A stretch of DNA of 17,427 nucleotides, taken from an uncultured Fidelibacterota bacterium (GTDB lineage Bacteria; Marinisomatota; Marinisomatia; Marinisomatales; UBA1611). Positions within the stretch are counted from its first letter, which is position 1, and each line of letters opens with the position of its first letter. A program made the translations under genes and the position numbers. The DNA is taken from contig CAJWPW010000005.1 of the NCBI GenBank assembly GCA_913045415.1, positions 1-17,427 on the forward strand, read 5' to 3'. The notes under the pieces were generated by a model. It made no database searches, was not told where the DNA came from, and saw only the letters and a program-made list of their open reading frames with translations. Below are positions 8,301 through 15,705 of this stretch, in pieces.

Positions 8301-9101
8301 TTCTCTACAGAAGAAATGGGTACAGCTCTTCCTCGAGAGACTGGTACTGTCATGTCCTATCAACTCAACATTCCTATCCGGGGAACGGCATTATTCCAGA
8401 ATTCCCAGATCGATGCAGTGGTGACTGGTGAAATGAGTATATCCCAAATTGGACATCAGGAAATGGATTTTGGGGGTGAAATCTTTGTAGAAGATGGGAG
8501 TGTTTTTTCTTACAAGGATAATTTCAAGGGGCTTCAGGGATATGTGAGTTTTGACAACAAAGGATTCAACCCATTATTTGATGTAAATGCCTTCACAATG
8601 ATCGACGATGAACGGATAAATCTCCGTATCAATGGTGGGATAGATGATTTAGATATTATGTTGGAATCCGCCAGTGGATTTTCTGAAAGTGATATTTTAG
8701 AATTATTGACTTGGGGAAAACGATTTGAAGATCAGGATTTAACATCAACGGGTTTCGGGAATCAAACTGTGTCCGTTCTTGGATCATTATTGGAGAACCA
8801 ATTTGAAAAAAACTTAAAAGATTCTGAATTTGGTAAATTGGGGTTGGTGGATGATATTGCTATATCGGGTGCTGCCGGATTACTTCAAGGTGCTGATGAA
8901 GATTTCGAAGTCACAGCAAAAAGACAAATAGGTGATAAAACTTTCTTAAATTTATCGTATAAAAGGTCTTTTTCATTAACAAATCCGAACCAATCACAGA
9001 TTGGTGTAGAGTATAAATTAAACCGACATTTTTCTGTGGTAGGGAACATAGATGAGTATGGAAATTTAAACCTAAAATATCGTTACCGATACGCTTATTA
9101 A
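5325..9101 (+). CDS. tamB: TamB-like translocation and assembly module protein (DUF490)
   Basis: TamB is an inner-membrane-anchored protein that spans the periplasm as a long hydrophobic beta-groove. It works with the Omp85 protein TamA in outer-membrane protein insertion and, in more recent models, phospholipid transport. This 1258-residue protein is almost exactly the length of E. coli TamB (1259). It has an N-terminal signal anchor (about 8-28), followed by the AsmA/TamB-like segment GWSIDVGSSSGTLFG (45-59), then about 900 residues of repetitive beta-strand-rich sequence. The conserved C-terminal TamB domain (about 930-1258) contains SESDILELLTWG (near 1118-1130) and ends in an aromatic beta-strand, YRYRYAY. 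The ATG at 5325 is immediately followed by a GTG codon; either could be used, and neither has a visible ribosome binding site. The GTG of tamA follows 7 nt after its stop, supporting a shared transcript and complex. Overall sequence similarity is diffuse, as is normal for this family. Confidence 0.88.
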   Translation: MVQNKKKYILGISAVLILFLMILLRAAVWGEFIQKKFNEKIASTGWSIDVGSSSGTLFGTMHFQNISLSHQEGSQILIKKSSINFGHIASFFGEITFDILSIEGLSTEFDKTWTKMDSSKVGRQPINIPFYVKSFFVSGQIMSAFNEQFYKINLKIGGEFEGGTRPILVCDLFQLSIEENPNMLANLRSLVLGFDGSSFYLNKVTGDILGVPTRGEMIFDDQRSLLTGNMNVSEIKIPEELFTKLPLKNKFSTFSGNFDFESDLKYFSGTLVLENDLGLDMMGEFLIRRQKQAWVLKKLQLAGEMSQLNMNGIWQAGEEVSCTLNLMKLDLSRWMTDQAPTQLSGLAIIDAGLTKSGSLDQIDLILEIIESKLYDDGEISIQGQVSYQDSIITTVDPVMVMVGDSYLTINGEGNFKDNTIDIMAELEQAEIELVNQFLPGNFMSGRATGSLKVQGDFYSPSANAELICNDIKFDDFELKSLELNSQMSISDSLTSGFVDMKAGAGSWRDRFFENGTAYATLRNGEVDVENCHFTSGEDYFQASGKYDGIKLYSINRLQAVYHNHFLVNARPVTFSFQDSILIVDPFELHINDGMLEGVITGGDKPEGRFKMSNFDAEILTQFLKDKRFQVSGIIFGEVWLQWVKDALDIDADLSLKNGRYMDEPFDEMTLSFLFNKGMLHMDDISMTRGESMGLQANGILPLGKNRVGKTPISLRSTFSNLSLQFIHKFIPKFFTLGGELSGSFHLKGIPANTQFTYDFDVQNGLFDSIELGHVIGNGSYDGRRLFVKKVEATHPDGKITAQGSVPFDFNINSPSIGRYFPGESLDFHVLAQLGSLPFLTPYIADLDSVRGDMDISLSLTGPVESIQRSGHIKVKNGRIYTLLTADPVTSVEGEAFMNHNQLVIQDLIATLYHSNGKYPKPKKQNTNLSGSMDFTQFFNPGYDLHLKGKEASFKALYLDVTGQSNVDVTISGRDTITIAGTIESLDANIFYEFSTEEMGTALPRETGTVMSYQLNIPIRGTALFQNSQIDAVVTGEMSISQIGHQEMDFGGEIFVEDGSVFSYKDNFKGLQGYVSFDNKGFNPLFDVNAFTMIDDERINLRINGGIDDLDIMLESASGFSESDILELLTWGKRFEDQDLTSTGFGNQTVSVLGSLLENQFEKNLKDSEFGKLGLVDDIAISGAAGLLQGADEDFEVTAKRQIGDKTFLNLSYKRSFSLTNPNQSQIGVEYKLNRHFSVVGNIDEYGNLNLKYRYRYAY

Positions 9102-9108
9102 GTAATAC

Positions 9109-10893
9109 GTGAAATCACTAACCACAATTCTTTTATGCCTTCTGGCATGGACGGGTGCTGTGCGCTCGCAATCCGATGATATTATAATCAAAACAGTCAA
9201 TTTGATAGGAAATGAGCACGTTTCCATGAATGAAGTAATGTATATCATTCGTCAACGTCCACCTAATTGGTTTGTCCGCCAACCTGAATTTGATTCTCGT
9301 CTTTTAAAACTCGATGCGCTGACTTTAAAAAGTTTTTACCATTCTAAGGGTTTCCTCGATGTCAAATTGGAAGAATCTTATTCCATTGAAAACAATTTTG
9401 CTCATATCGTTTATAAAATAGAGGAGGGGAAACAGTATTTCATTAGCAAAATTTCTATTACTGGCAATCATTCAATTTCGGAGAAAAAAATAATAAAACT
9501 GCTGGGTCTAGACAAAAGAAAACCATACAACCCAGTTTTCATTAATGATAATTTATACGCTGTTGAAAATGAGTATCATCAAATTGGGAAATTATTTTTT
9601 ACTATCAATGTTCTGGATGATATTACTGATTCGGTAAAAGTAACTATCCAAATCTCGGAGGGCAAGGATGTCAGTATCAAAAATACATATTTAGAGAAAC
9701 TAGGAGGAATAGATAGTGCATTAGTTTGGCGAGAATTGGCTTATAAACCTGGAAGTATTTATTCAAAAAATACCATGGATAACACAACACGGCGACTTCG
9801 TGAAATGGGCATATTTTCCATGGTAAATATGATTCCTATTAAAGTTGCAGATACAGATTCTTTGGTGAATATGGTTATAGAATTCCGCCGATATAAACAA
9901 CGGGAATGGATTTCAGATGGCGGATATGATCCTATTCAATTTGCTGAAGGTGCCGAACCTTTACCCGCCATAAGTGGAACAGTAGAATGGCGGAATCGAT
10001 CCTTTTTTAACACACCAACTCAATTCTCCACGAAACTATTAGCCGGTGTGCCGATGGAAGAACAATTTGTACTTCCCCGTCTCAGATATGATGTGAGTTT
10101 TGCCAGCAGTTGGTTTATGGGAATACGTTTCCCATCGAAGCTCACTGGATTTTATGAAACATTCATTGAATACAAAGACAAGATTGAAACGATAGAACGA
10201 TTTGGCCTCAATCTTTCACAACTTATCCGATTTGACAAACGCTCCTTTTTTGAAACTAAATCAGTATGGGAATCTTTTAGTGACCAATCAGCAACAAAGA
10301 AGAATATTGAGCAAAGGTCCTTTGCGTTAAAGATTAATATTGATAAAAAAGATGATCCTCTTTTTACTCGAAAAGGATATTTGTTATCCGGATTATTCAA
10401 ATCAGCAGGGTATGTCTTAGGAGGTAATCGGGATTACCTTAAAGTAGATCTTGCAATTCAATCCTATACGCCAATTGGTAAAAAATCAGTTTTTGCGACC
10501 CGTATTAAACTTGGCCGGTTATGGGGATGGGATTCTAATTTTAATGATTACAGTTATGAAAAATTTTATCTTGGAGGAAGTACATCTATGCGGGGATGGG
10601 AAGTCCTGCGATTTGAAGAATTGAAAGGTGAACCTGTGGGCGAGATCTTTCGTTTTATGACCAATATTGAGTACAGGTTTCCCGCCTATAAATCGTTTGG
10701 GTTTACTATTTTTGCTGATGGTGGTTTATTGGCAGACCTTACGAAGAATATTTCTTCAGATCTGCTGAAATGGGATTCCGGAGTTGGAGTCACGATCCAA
10801 ACACCTCTGGGTCCGGCACGTTTAGACTATGCTATTCAAGTAGATGATCCGAGAAAAAGAAAAATACAATTAGGCGTTCAAAATTTATTTTGA
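9109..10893 (+). CDS. tamA: TamA-like Omp85-family outer membrane protein
   Basis: This is an outer-membrane 16-strand barrel with periplasmic POTRA domains, partner of TamB. The 594 residues start at a GTG (no Shine-Dalgarno visible) with a cleavable signal peptide, MKSLTTILLCLLAWTGAVRS. Three POTRA-like beta-alpha-alpha-beta-beta units follow (about 24-106, 109-184 and 187-262), including FISKISITGNHSISEKKIIK (111-130). The barrel (about 265-594) has the Omp85 family motif LGGSTSMRGW (488-497, Arg495 in the barrel-lumen RGW/RGF position) and the C-terminal pattern GPARLDYAI (568-576), ending in Phe594 as outer-membrane barrels do. Three POTRAs and about 590 residues fit TamA (E. coli 577) and not BamA (five POTRAs, about 800). 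There is no lipobox, so it is not the TamL lipoprotein variant of Bacteroidetes. Its position directly after tamB strengthens the call. Confidence 0.87.
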   Translation: MKSLTTILLCLLAWTGAVRSQSDDIIIKTVNLIGNEHVSMNEVMYIIRQRPPNWFVRQPEFDSRLLKLDALTLKSFYHSKGFLDVKLEESYSIENNFAHIVYKIEEGKQYFISKISITGNHSISEKKIIKLLGLDKRKPYNPVFINDNLYAVENEYHQIGKLFFTINVLDDITDSVKVTIQISEGKDVSIKNTYLEKLGGIDSALVWRELAYKPGSIYSKNTMDNTTRRLREMGIFSMVNMIPIKVADTDSLVNMVIEFRRYKQREWISDGGYDPIQFAEGAEPLPAISGTVEWRNRSFFNTPTQFSTKLLAGVPMEEQFVLPRLRYDVSFASSWFMGIRFPSKLTGFYETFIEYKDKIETIERFGLNLSQLIRFDKRSFFETKSVWESFSDQSATKKNIEQRSFALKINIDKKDDPLFTRKGYLLSGLFKSAGYVLGGNRDYLKVDLAIQSYTPIGKKSVFATRIKLGRLWGWDSNFNDYSYEKFYLGGSTSMRGWEVLRFEELKGEPVGEIFRFMTNIEYRFPAYKSFGFTIFADGGLLADLTKNISSDLLKWDSGVGVTIQTPLGPARLDYAIQVDDPRKRKIQLGVQNLF

Positions 10894-11007
10894 TAAAAAA
10901 GATAAAATTGGAACAGAAATTGGCTAGATGCATTAAATCATGACCAAACACTTTTCAGGATGATAAACAGGTATTAATTTCCGCCGCTTAAAAACTACAG
11001 GAACACA
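10894..11007 (+). promoter_or_regulatory. Intergenic region before the TPR lipoprotein operon
   Basis: These 114 AT-rich bases separate the tam pair from the next cluster and probably hold the latter's promoter, although no pair of sigma-70-like hexamers stands out. AGGA (10999-11002) lies five bases before the ATG at 11008 and is the ribosome binding site. There is no strong hairpin with a T-tract, so termination after tamA is not evident and read-through cannot be excluded. Confidence 0.4.
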
Positions 11008-11742
11008 ATGAAAACTAAACTTATTCTATTATTATTAGGATTATTACTAATCACAGGTTGCTCTAAAACAGCTGGTGAACTTTTTGATTTATCAAATGAA
11101 AACTTAAAAGATAAAAAAACAGATCAGGCCATTGAGGACTTAGAAACACTCGTGACCAAATATCCACAAGATAGTTTGGCATCCCAGGCTCAATATAAAC
11201 TGGCTTCCATTAATTTGAATTGGAAAAACGAGCTTGCTTCTGGGTATGCGGCACTCCAAGCTACTGTAAATAATTATGGGGGTTCAATTCAAGCCATCCA
11301 AGCTCAAAAAGAGATTGACCAGTTCCCTGAATATATCCTGAATAAGGCTGAATCACTTAGGAAACGGAAAATGGTGAAAGAAGCCGTGGAACACCTCATG
11401 TATATGACAGAGAAATATATCCAGCATGAACTAGCTCCAAAAGGGCAGTATATGTTGGGTGACCTCTATATGAATGAATTCCGTGATTTTCCAACAGCAA
11501 TCCAGGAATATCGGAAAGTTATCGAGAATTTTGCAGGTTCATCGCAGGAAGCGCATGCCCTTTTCATGATAGGTTATATTTATGCAAATGTTGTGAACGA
11601 CCCTAAAAGTGCGGAAATTGAATATGGCGAATTTTTAAAAAGATTTCCAAACCACGAGTTGGCTCCCTCGGTCAAATTTGAAATTGAATTTCTTGGTAAG
11701 GGGATTGAAGAAATTCCAGCCTTGAAGCACATTACATCGTAA
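11008..11742 (+). CDS. TPR-repeat outer-membrane lipoprotein, BamD/YfiO-like
   Basis: The N-terminus MKTKLILLLLGLLLITGC carries a lipobox (LITGC), so Cys18 should be lipidated after signal peptidase II cleavage. Asp is not at +2, consistent with export by the Lol system. The 226-residue mature part is helical with degenerate tetratricopeptide repeats at about 29-68, 108-152, 155-190 and 194-225. Telltale segments are AIEDLETLVTKYPQDSLASQ (41-60), then AIQEYRKVIENFAGSSQEA (164-182) and YGEFLKRFPNHELAPSV (206-222), the '(K)YP/(R)FP' spacing seen in BamD and YbgF-type proteins. The length matches BamD (245 in E. coli), but I cannot tell a true BamD from other TPR lipoproteins. It is the first gene of a tight cluster: moxR-type ATPase follows after 13 nt. 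A role as scaffold or periplasmic partner for that cluster (like BatC/BatE TPR proteins) is an equally fair inference. Confidence 0.75.
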   Translation: MKTKLILLLLGLLLITGCSKTAGELFDLSNENLKDKKTDQAIEDLETLVTKYPQDSLASQAQYKLASINLNWKNELASGYAALQATVNNYGGSIQAIQAQKEIDQFPEYILNKAESLRKRKMVKEAVEHLMYMTEKYIQHELAPKGQYMLGDLYMNEFRDFPTAIQEYRKVIENFAGSSQEAHALFMIGYIYANVVNDPKSAEIEYGEFLKRFPNHELAPSVKFEIEFLGKGIEEIPALKHITS

Positions 11743-11755
11743 TCTAAGCAAGATT

Positions 11756-12751
11756 ATGAGCGATTTTAGTTTGACAGAGATTAATGAAAAGATCTCGAAA
11801 ACGTCAGTATTTATTGATGAATTAAAAAAGAGTATGACCCAAGTGATTGTTGGTCAGGATGTATTAATCAACAAAATTCTGATAGCAATGTTAGCAAATG
11901 GACATATCCTATTGGAAGGTGTTCCGGGTTTGGCAAAAACACTTACAGTCAACACCTTAGCAAAACTCATTTCTACGAAATTTCAACGCATCCAATTTAC
12001 ACCGGACATGTTGCCAGCTGATTTATTAGGAACTTTAATTTATAATCAGAAGACAGGGGAATTTGATACGCGAAAAGGCCCCATTTTTTCTAATATTATT
12101 TTAGCAGATGAAATTAATCGGTCACCTGCAAAAGTTCAAAGTGCCTTACTCGAAGCTATGCAGGAACGGCAAGTAACCATCGGTGAAAATACATTTAAAC
12201 TAGATTCACCATTCCTCGTTATGGGAACTCAAAATCCAATCGAGCAGGAAGGGACTTACCCGTTACCAGAAGCACAAGTAGATCGTTTTATGTTTAAACT
12301 TATTGTGGATTATCCCGATCATGATTCTGAAAGAATGATTTTACGCCAAAATACTAAAAAGGTTAATATTGATAATTTGGCGGCAGTTGTTTCCAGCCAA
12401 GAAATCCTGGATGCGCAATCTGTGATTCTTGACATATATGTAGATGAAAAAGTCGAAGATTATGTTTTAAACTTAGTCTTCGCTACACGGAATCCCGCCG
12501 AAAACGGCTTAAATGATTTGGAAGGTATAATCGATTATGGAGCTTCACCGAGAGCAACCATCAATTTAATTCGTGCAGCAAAAGCACGGGCATTTACTGA
12601 ACATCGTGGTTACATCACGCCAGAAGATATTCGTTATATCGGTGCCGATGTTTTGCGTCATCGGGTGATCTTGACCTATGAAGCAGAAGCGGAAGAATTG
12701 ACATCGGAAGATGTGATCCAACGATTATTTGAAGTTGTGGAAGTTCCTTAA
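11756..12751 (+). CDS. MoxR-family AAA+ ATPase
   Basis: MoxR ATPases are chaperone-like AAA+ proteins that act with VWA-domain partners, usually encoded next door, to mature or activate protein complexes. This 331-residue protein shows the family set: GHILLEGVPGLAKT (49-62) with Walker A GVPGLAKT, RIQFTPDMLPADLLG (78-92), Walker B IILADEIN (114-121), RSPAKVQSALLEAMQERQV (122-140), sensor-1 GTQNPIEQEGTYPLPEAQ (157-174) and the VDRF arginine finger (175-178). The C-terminal lid domain includes DYGASPRATINLI. It sits 13 nt after the TPR lipoprotein gene and 6 nt before the DUF58 gene, so the three are probably co-transcribed. No Shine-Dalgarno is evident. The family is certain; the substrate of the system is unknown. 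Confidence 0.93.
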   Translation: MSDFSLTEINEKISKTSVFIDELKKSMTQVIVGQDVLINKILIAMLANGHILLEGVPGLAKTLTVNTLAKLISTKFQRIQFTPDMLPADLLGTLIYNQKTGEFDTRKGPIFSNIILADEINRSPAKVQSALLEAMQERQVTIGENTFKLDSPFLVMGTQNPIEQEGTYPLPEAQVDRFMFKLIVDYPDHDSERMILRQNTKKVNIDNLAAVVSSQEILDAQSVILDIYVDEKVEDYVLNLVFATRNPAENGLNDLEGIIDYGASPRATINLIRAAKARAFTEHRGYITPEDIRYIGADVLRHRVILTYEAEAEELTSEDVIQRLFEVVEVP

Positions 12752-12757
12752 ACATCC

Positions 12758-13633
12758 ATGATTCCCCGTCAGATCCTGAAAAAGGTGAAGCAGATCGAGA
12801 TCCGCACTCGGGGTCTTGTGAATGATTTATTTGGCGGTGAATACCATTCCGTATTTAAAGGGCGTGGTATGACATTTTCTGAAGTCCGTGAATATCAGCC
12901 CGGCGATGATATCCGCCTTATCGATTGGAATGTAACTGCACGAACCGGGTCTCCATTCATTAAAGTATTTGAAGAAGAACGGGAATTGACAGTATACCTT
13001 TTGGTGGATATTTCTGCATCGGGCGAATTTGGATCAGGCCAACAATTAAAGCGAGAAGCAGGTGCTGAAATTGCCGCTGTCCTGGGATTTTCAGCCATTA
13101 AGAATAATGATAAAGTTGGGCTAATCCTTTTTTCAGATGAAATAGAAAAATATGTTGTCCCGAAAAAAGGAAAAAGCCATGTACTCCGCGTTGTTAGGGA
13201 ACTCCTTTATACTGAACCACAACGAACGGGCACATCTATAAAATGTGCCTTGGATTATCTCTTGAAAGTTGCAAAGCGGAAAAGTGTGGTTTTTATCATT
13301 TCTGACTTTTTAGATCAAGATTATTGGTCATCCTTGAAAGTGGTAAACCGAAAACATGATGTGATTGGCATTCGGCTCTATGATCCTGCAGAAACAGACA
13401 TGCCCGATATGGGATTGGCAAAAGTGGAAGACCCGGAAACGGGAGAGTCCTTTTGGGTGGATACATCGTCCAAAGATGCGCGAACACGGTTGAAAAAAGA
13501 GATTCAGGTTCGTCAGGAAATATTTCAAAAAGATACTCGTAAAATAGGATTGGATCTGATTCCAATTTCAACAAACCAAGATTTTGTTGAACCACTCATG
13601 TCATTTTTTCGAATGAGAGAAAAACGATACTGA
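12758..13633 (+). CDS. DUF58 / von Willebrand factor A-like protein, partner of the MoxR ATPase
   Basis: The 291-residue protein has the DUF58 core SVFKGRGMTFSEVREYQPGD (31-50) followed by DDIRLIDWNVTARTG, the most conserved part of the family. A VWA-like fold follows, with a MIDAS-type DISAS motif (84-88, the DxSxS pattern) and VVFIISDFLD (177-186). There is no signal peptide or membrane segment, so it should be cytoplasmic, where it can meet the MoxR ATPase. DUF58 genes directly downstream of moxR are the standard MoxR-subfamily arrangement. The gene ends in TGATG: its stop overlaps the ATG of the next gene, implying translational coupling. Biochemical function is not established for most members; regulation of a membrane or envelope complex is the usual inference. 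Confidence 0.9.
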   Translation: MIPRQILKKVKQIEIRTRGLVNDLFGGEYHSVFKGRGMTFSEVREYQPGDDIRLIDWNVTARTGSPFIKVFEEERELTVYLLVDISASGEFGSGQQLKREAGAEIAAVLGFSAIKNNDKVGLILFSDEIEKYVVPKKGKSHVLRVVRELLYTEPQRTGTSIKCALDYLLKVAKRKSVVFIISDFLDQDYWSSLKVVNRKHDVIGIRLYDPAETDMPDMGLAKVEDPETGESFWVDTSSKDARTRLKKEIQVRQEIFQKDTRKIGLDLIPISTNQDFVEPLMSFFRMREKRY

Positions 13634-14493
13634 TGCGTACATTTTTTATTTTTCTCTTTTCTTCAATTCTTTTTTCTCAAAGTCTCGCCATCGTTTCTGA
13701 GTTGGATACAACTCAAGGATTTATTGGTGATATATTTCAATGGACAATTAAAGTAGAAGGTCAGAATGATCAAGCCATTCGTTTTCCGGAATTAGAAGTG
13801 ACCAATGATACAATTTCGATTCGGAATCAAACACTGATACATGAGAATGGGAAATTAATTGGAATTGAATTTGAGATTGTGGCTTGGGATACTGGAGACT
13901 ATATCACACCAGATTATGCTTTAGAAATTTTAAAAATGGATGGAACAAAAGATTATTCTATTTCAGCAAACCCAATCCATTATACTGTTGGATCAGTCCT
14001 GAATCTATCAGAAAATACAGAATACCGTCCCTTAAAAGGACCCGTTTCTGTAAAAGGCATTTTCCCTCTAAAAACCGTATTATTGAGCATTGCATTATTT
14101 GCTATGTTGGGAAGTATGATTTGGACCTGGAAGCAAAGAGAAAACATCCAATTTCAGAAACTAGATTATACAATTAATGAATCTCCTGAAGATCGTGCAA
14201 AGCGCCGTTTAAGGGATTTGGATATGAATGGCCTATCCAAAGATTATTATGCGCACCTTTCTCATATATCACGTGAATTTATAGAAACAAAATACTTCAT
14301 CCGGACTATGGAAATGACCACGGAAGAGATCAATCAATTTCGATTCTTGATTCCCTTGAAAGATGAGATATTTTCCGAATGGGCCCAGTTTCTTTCAGAG
14401 GCAGATATGGTGAAATATGCTCGGGAGATACCATCTCCGGAGAAAATGTCTATCGATAAAAAATTGATTTCTTCTCTAATCTCTCAAGTATAA
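13633..14493 (+). CDS. Short BatD-like / DUF4381-like membrane protein
   Basis: The protein (286 residues) has an N-terminal signal peptide (about 1-19, MRTFFIFLFSSILFSQSLA). A predicted periplasmic beta-sandwich (about 20-140) contains ELDTTQGFIGDIFQWTIKV, an opening like that of BatD-type domains. One membrane helix follows (about 146-166), then a cytoplasmic helical tail. That tail has PEDRAKRRLRDLD (185-197), YYAHLSHISREFIETKYFI (205-223), TTEEI (229-233) and LSEADMVKYA (254-263). These match the '...fY..ls..lr.yle...TT.E....L..aD.vkfa' style of proteins encoded between DUF58 and membrane VWA genes. Full BatD proteins are typically about twice this long, so this is a one-domain short form. 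The start overlaps the DUF58 stop by one base (TGATG). The identity comes from pattern and context, not a named catalytic motif. Confidence 0.7.
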   Translation: MRTFFIFLFSSILFSQSLAIVSELDTTQGFIGDIFQWTIKVEGQNDQAIRFPELEVTNDTISIRNQTLIHENGKLIGIEFEIVAWDTGDYITPDYALEILKMDGTKDYSISANPIHYTVGSVLNLSENTEYRPLKGPVSVKGIFPLKTVLLSIALFAMLGSMIWTWKQRENIQFQKLDYTINESPEDRAKRRLRDLDMNGLSKDYYAHLSHISREFIETKYFIRTMEMTTEEINQFRFLIPLKDEIFSEWAQFLSEADMVKYAREIPSPEKMSIDKKLISSLISQV

Positions 14494-14658
14494 CAACTTT
14501 TTGGCTCATTAAATCTCATTTCCTATTGTATAGTACTTTATGTATAATTAGAGTAGCCTTTAAGGGAGAATCTAAGGGAAGATAAAATCCGTTCATTTGA
14601 ACACAAGAAGTCCGATGGTAAATTTCAGGCTAAGTTTTATAATTAATTAAGGAGAACC
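14494..14658 (+). promoter_or_regulatory. Leader/promoter region of the efp-acc operon
   Basis: A perfect TATAAT lies at 14543-14548; no good TTGACA is found 16-18 bp upstream (TTCCTA at 14520-14525 is the nearest fit), so the promoter call is tentative. Downstream are a tandem TAAGGGA (14561-14567 and 14573-14579, 12-nt period) and a small palindrome GTTCA-TT-TGAAC (14591-14602). Next comes an 11-codon frame, ATG 14615 to TAA 14650, whose stop touches the efp ribosome binding site. AAGGAG (14649-14654) four bases before the ATG sets the efp start. No terminator with a T-tract is seen after the BatD-like gene. Confidence 0.5.
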
Positions 14659-15222
14659 ATGGCAACCACATCAGATATTCGAAACGGAGCTGTCATCATA
14701 CACAAGCACAAACGCATGAAAGTTATGGAATTCCAGCATGTAAAACCGGGCAAAGGCGGTGCCTTTGTTCGCACTAAATTAAAAGATATCCAATCAGGAA
14801 AGATCTTTGATGAAACATTTAATGCAGGTCGTAAACTTGAATTCATTCGTGTGGAAGCGAAAACCATGCAATTCCTATACGATGATGGTGAATCATTTGT
14901 GTTTATGGACAATGACACCTTTGATCAACTCAATATCCAAGCAGAATCTGTGGGTGGTGGCAAAAACTTTCTGATCGGTGGTATGAACGTGGATTTGCTT
15001 TTTGATGGATCGGAAGTATTGGATATTCGTATGCCATCTCATGTTGTACTAGAAGTAACTAAAACCGAACCGGGATTTAGAGGAAATACAGCACAAGGTG
15101 CGAACAAACCGGCTACTGTTGAAACAGGATATACTTTAAATGTCCCACTTTTTATTGATGAAGGAGATAAACTTAAAATTGACACCCGTAACGGTGAATA
15201 TGTTGAACGGTCAAAAGAATAA
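14659..15222 (+). CDS. efp: Translation elongation factor P (EF-P)
   Basis: EF-P binds ribosomes stalled at consecutive prolines and speeds peptide bond formation. The 187-residue protein has all three domains. The N-terminal KOW-like domain has the tip loop KPGKGGAF (29-36), where Lys32 corresponds to the residue modified in lysine-type EF-Ps (Lys34 in E. coli). The OB domain II contains YDDGESFVFMDNDTFDQ. Domain III contains the EF-P signature stretch EPGFRGNTAQGANKPATVE and the close IDTRNGEYVERSKE. The lysine tip argues against the arginine/EarP rhamnosylation system. Which lysine modification, if any, is used cannot be told because no epmA/epmB or other modifying gene lies in the window. 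AAGGAG gives a clear start. accB follows after 18 nt, the common efp-accB-accC order. Confidence 0.97.
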   Translation: MATTSDIRNGAVIIHKHKRMKVMEFQHVKPGKGGAFVRTKLKDIQSGKIFDETFNAGRKLEFIRVEAKTMQFLYDDGESFVFMDNDTFDQLNIQAESVGGGKNFLIGGMNVDLLFDGSEVLDIRMPSHVVLEVTKTEPGFRGNTAQGANKPATVETGYTLNVPLFIDEGDKLKIDTRNGEYVERSKE

Positions 15223-15240
15223 AATTGATTAGGAGTATTT

Positions 15241-15699
15241 ATGTGGCAGGATAAATTAAAAGAGATTATTTACATTCTTGAAAATTCAAATGTGAATGAA
15301 ATTGAAGTCAACTTTTGGGGAAGGAAATACCGAGTATCGAAATCTGTAAGTTTAACAGCAACTTCAGCTGCTACACCCGTACAGACCTCTGAACCATTAT
15401 TGGCTCAATCAGATACGAATGATCCCCAGCAACCGGAGACTGTCGAATCTGTAGCTAAAGGTGAAGACCTATTTTCTCCAATGCCTGGCACCTTTTATTC
15501 TTCACCAACTCCAGATGATCCACCATTTGTTTCTAAAGGAGATTCAGTGAAAAAAGGTCAAACACTTTGTATCATTGAGGCCATGAAAATAATGAATGAG
15601 ATCGAAGCAGAATTTGATGGCACGATTATTGAAGTTATGGTTGGGAGTGGAGACCCTGTAGAGTATAATCAAACGTTGTTTATTATAAGTCCTACCTAG
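15241..15699 (+). CDS. accB: Biotin carboxyl carrier protein of acetyl-CoA carboxylase
   Basis: AccB carries the biotin that shuttles carboxyl groups from the carboxylase (AccC) to the carboxyltransferase (AccA/AccD) in the first committed step of fatty-acid synthesis. The protein is 152 residues long, close to the usual 150-160. An N-terminal helical segment binding AccC (about 1-35) is followed by a Thr/Ala/Pro/Gln-rich flexible linker (about 38-77) and the biotinyl domain (78-152). The latter starts at SPMPGTFYSSPTPDDPPFV (79-97), with the BCCP 'thumb' in this region. The biotinylation motif is EAMKIMNE (113-120), Lys116 being the acceptor. AGGAG (15231-15235) lies five bases before the ATG. 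accC follows 6 nt after the stop. Confidence 0.96.
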   Translation: MWQDKLKEIIYILENSNVNEIEVNFWGRKYRVSKSVSLTATSAATPVQTSEPLLAQSDTNDPQQPETVESVAKGEDLFSPMPGTFYSSPTPDDPPFVSKGDSVKKGQTLCIIEAMKIMNEIEAEFDGTIIEVMVGSGDPVEYNQTLFIISPT

Positions 15700-15705
15700 A
15701 CCCAT

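Noticed and set aside
9109..9170. Lipobox at Cys10 making this a TamL-type lipoprotein
   Set aside because: Cys10 is in the middle of the hydrophobic core and is followed by more hydrophobic residues; the context is a standard signal peptidase I peptide ending near residue 20.
9109..10893. TamA homologue as BamA
   Set aside because: It has three POTRA-like units and 594 residues rather than five and about 800, and it sits directly behind tamB.
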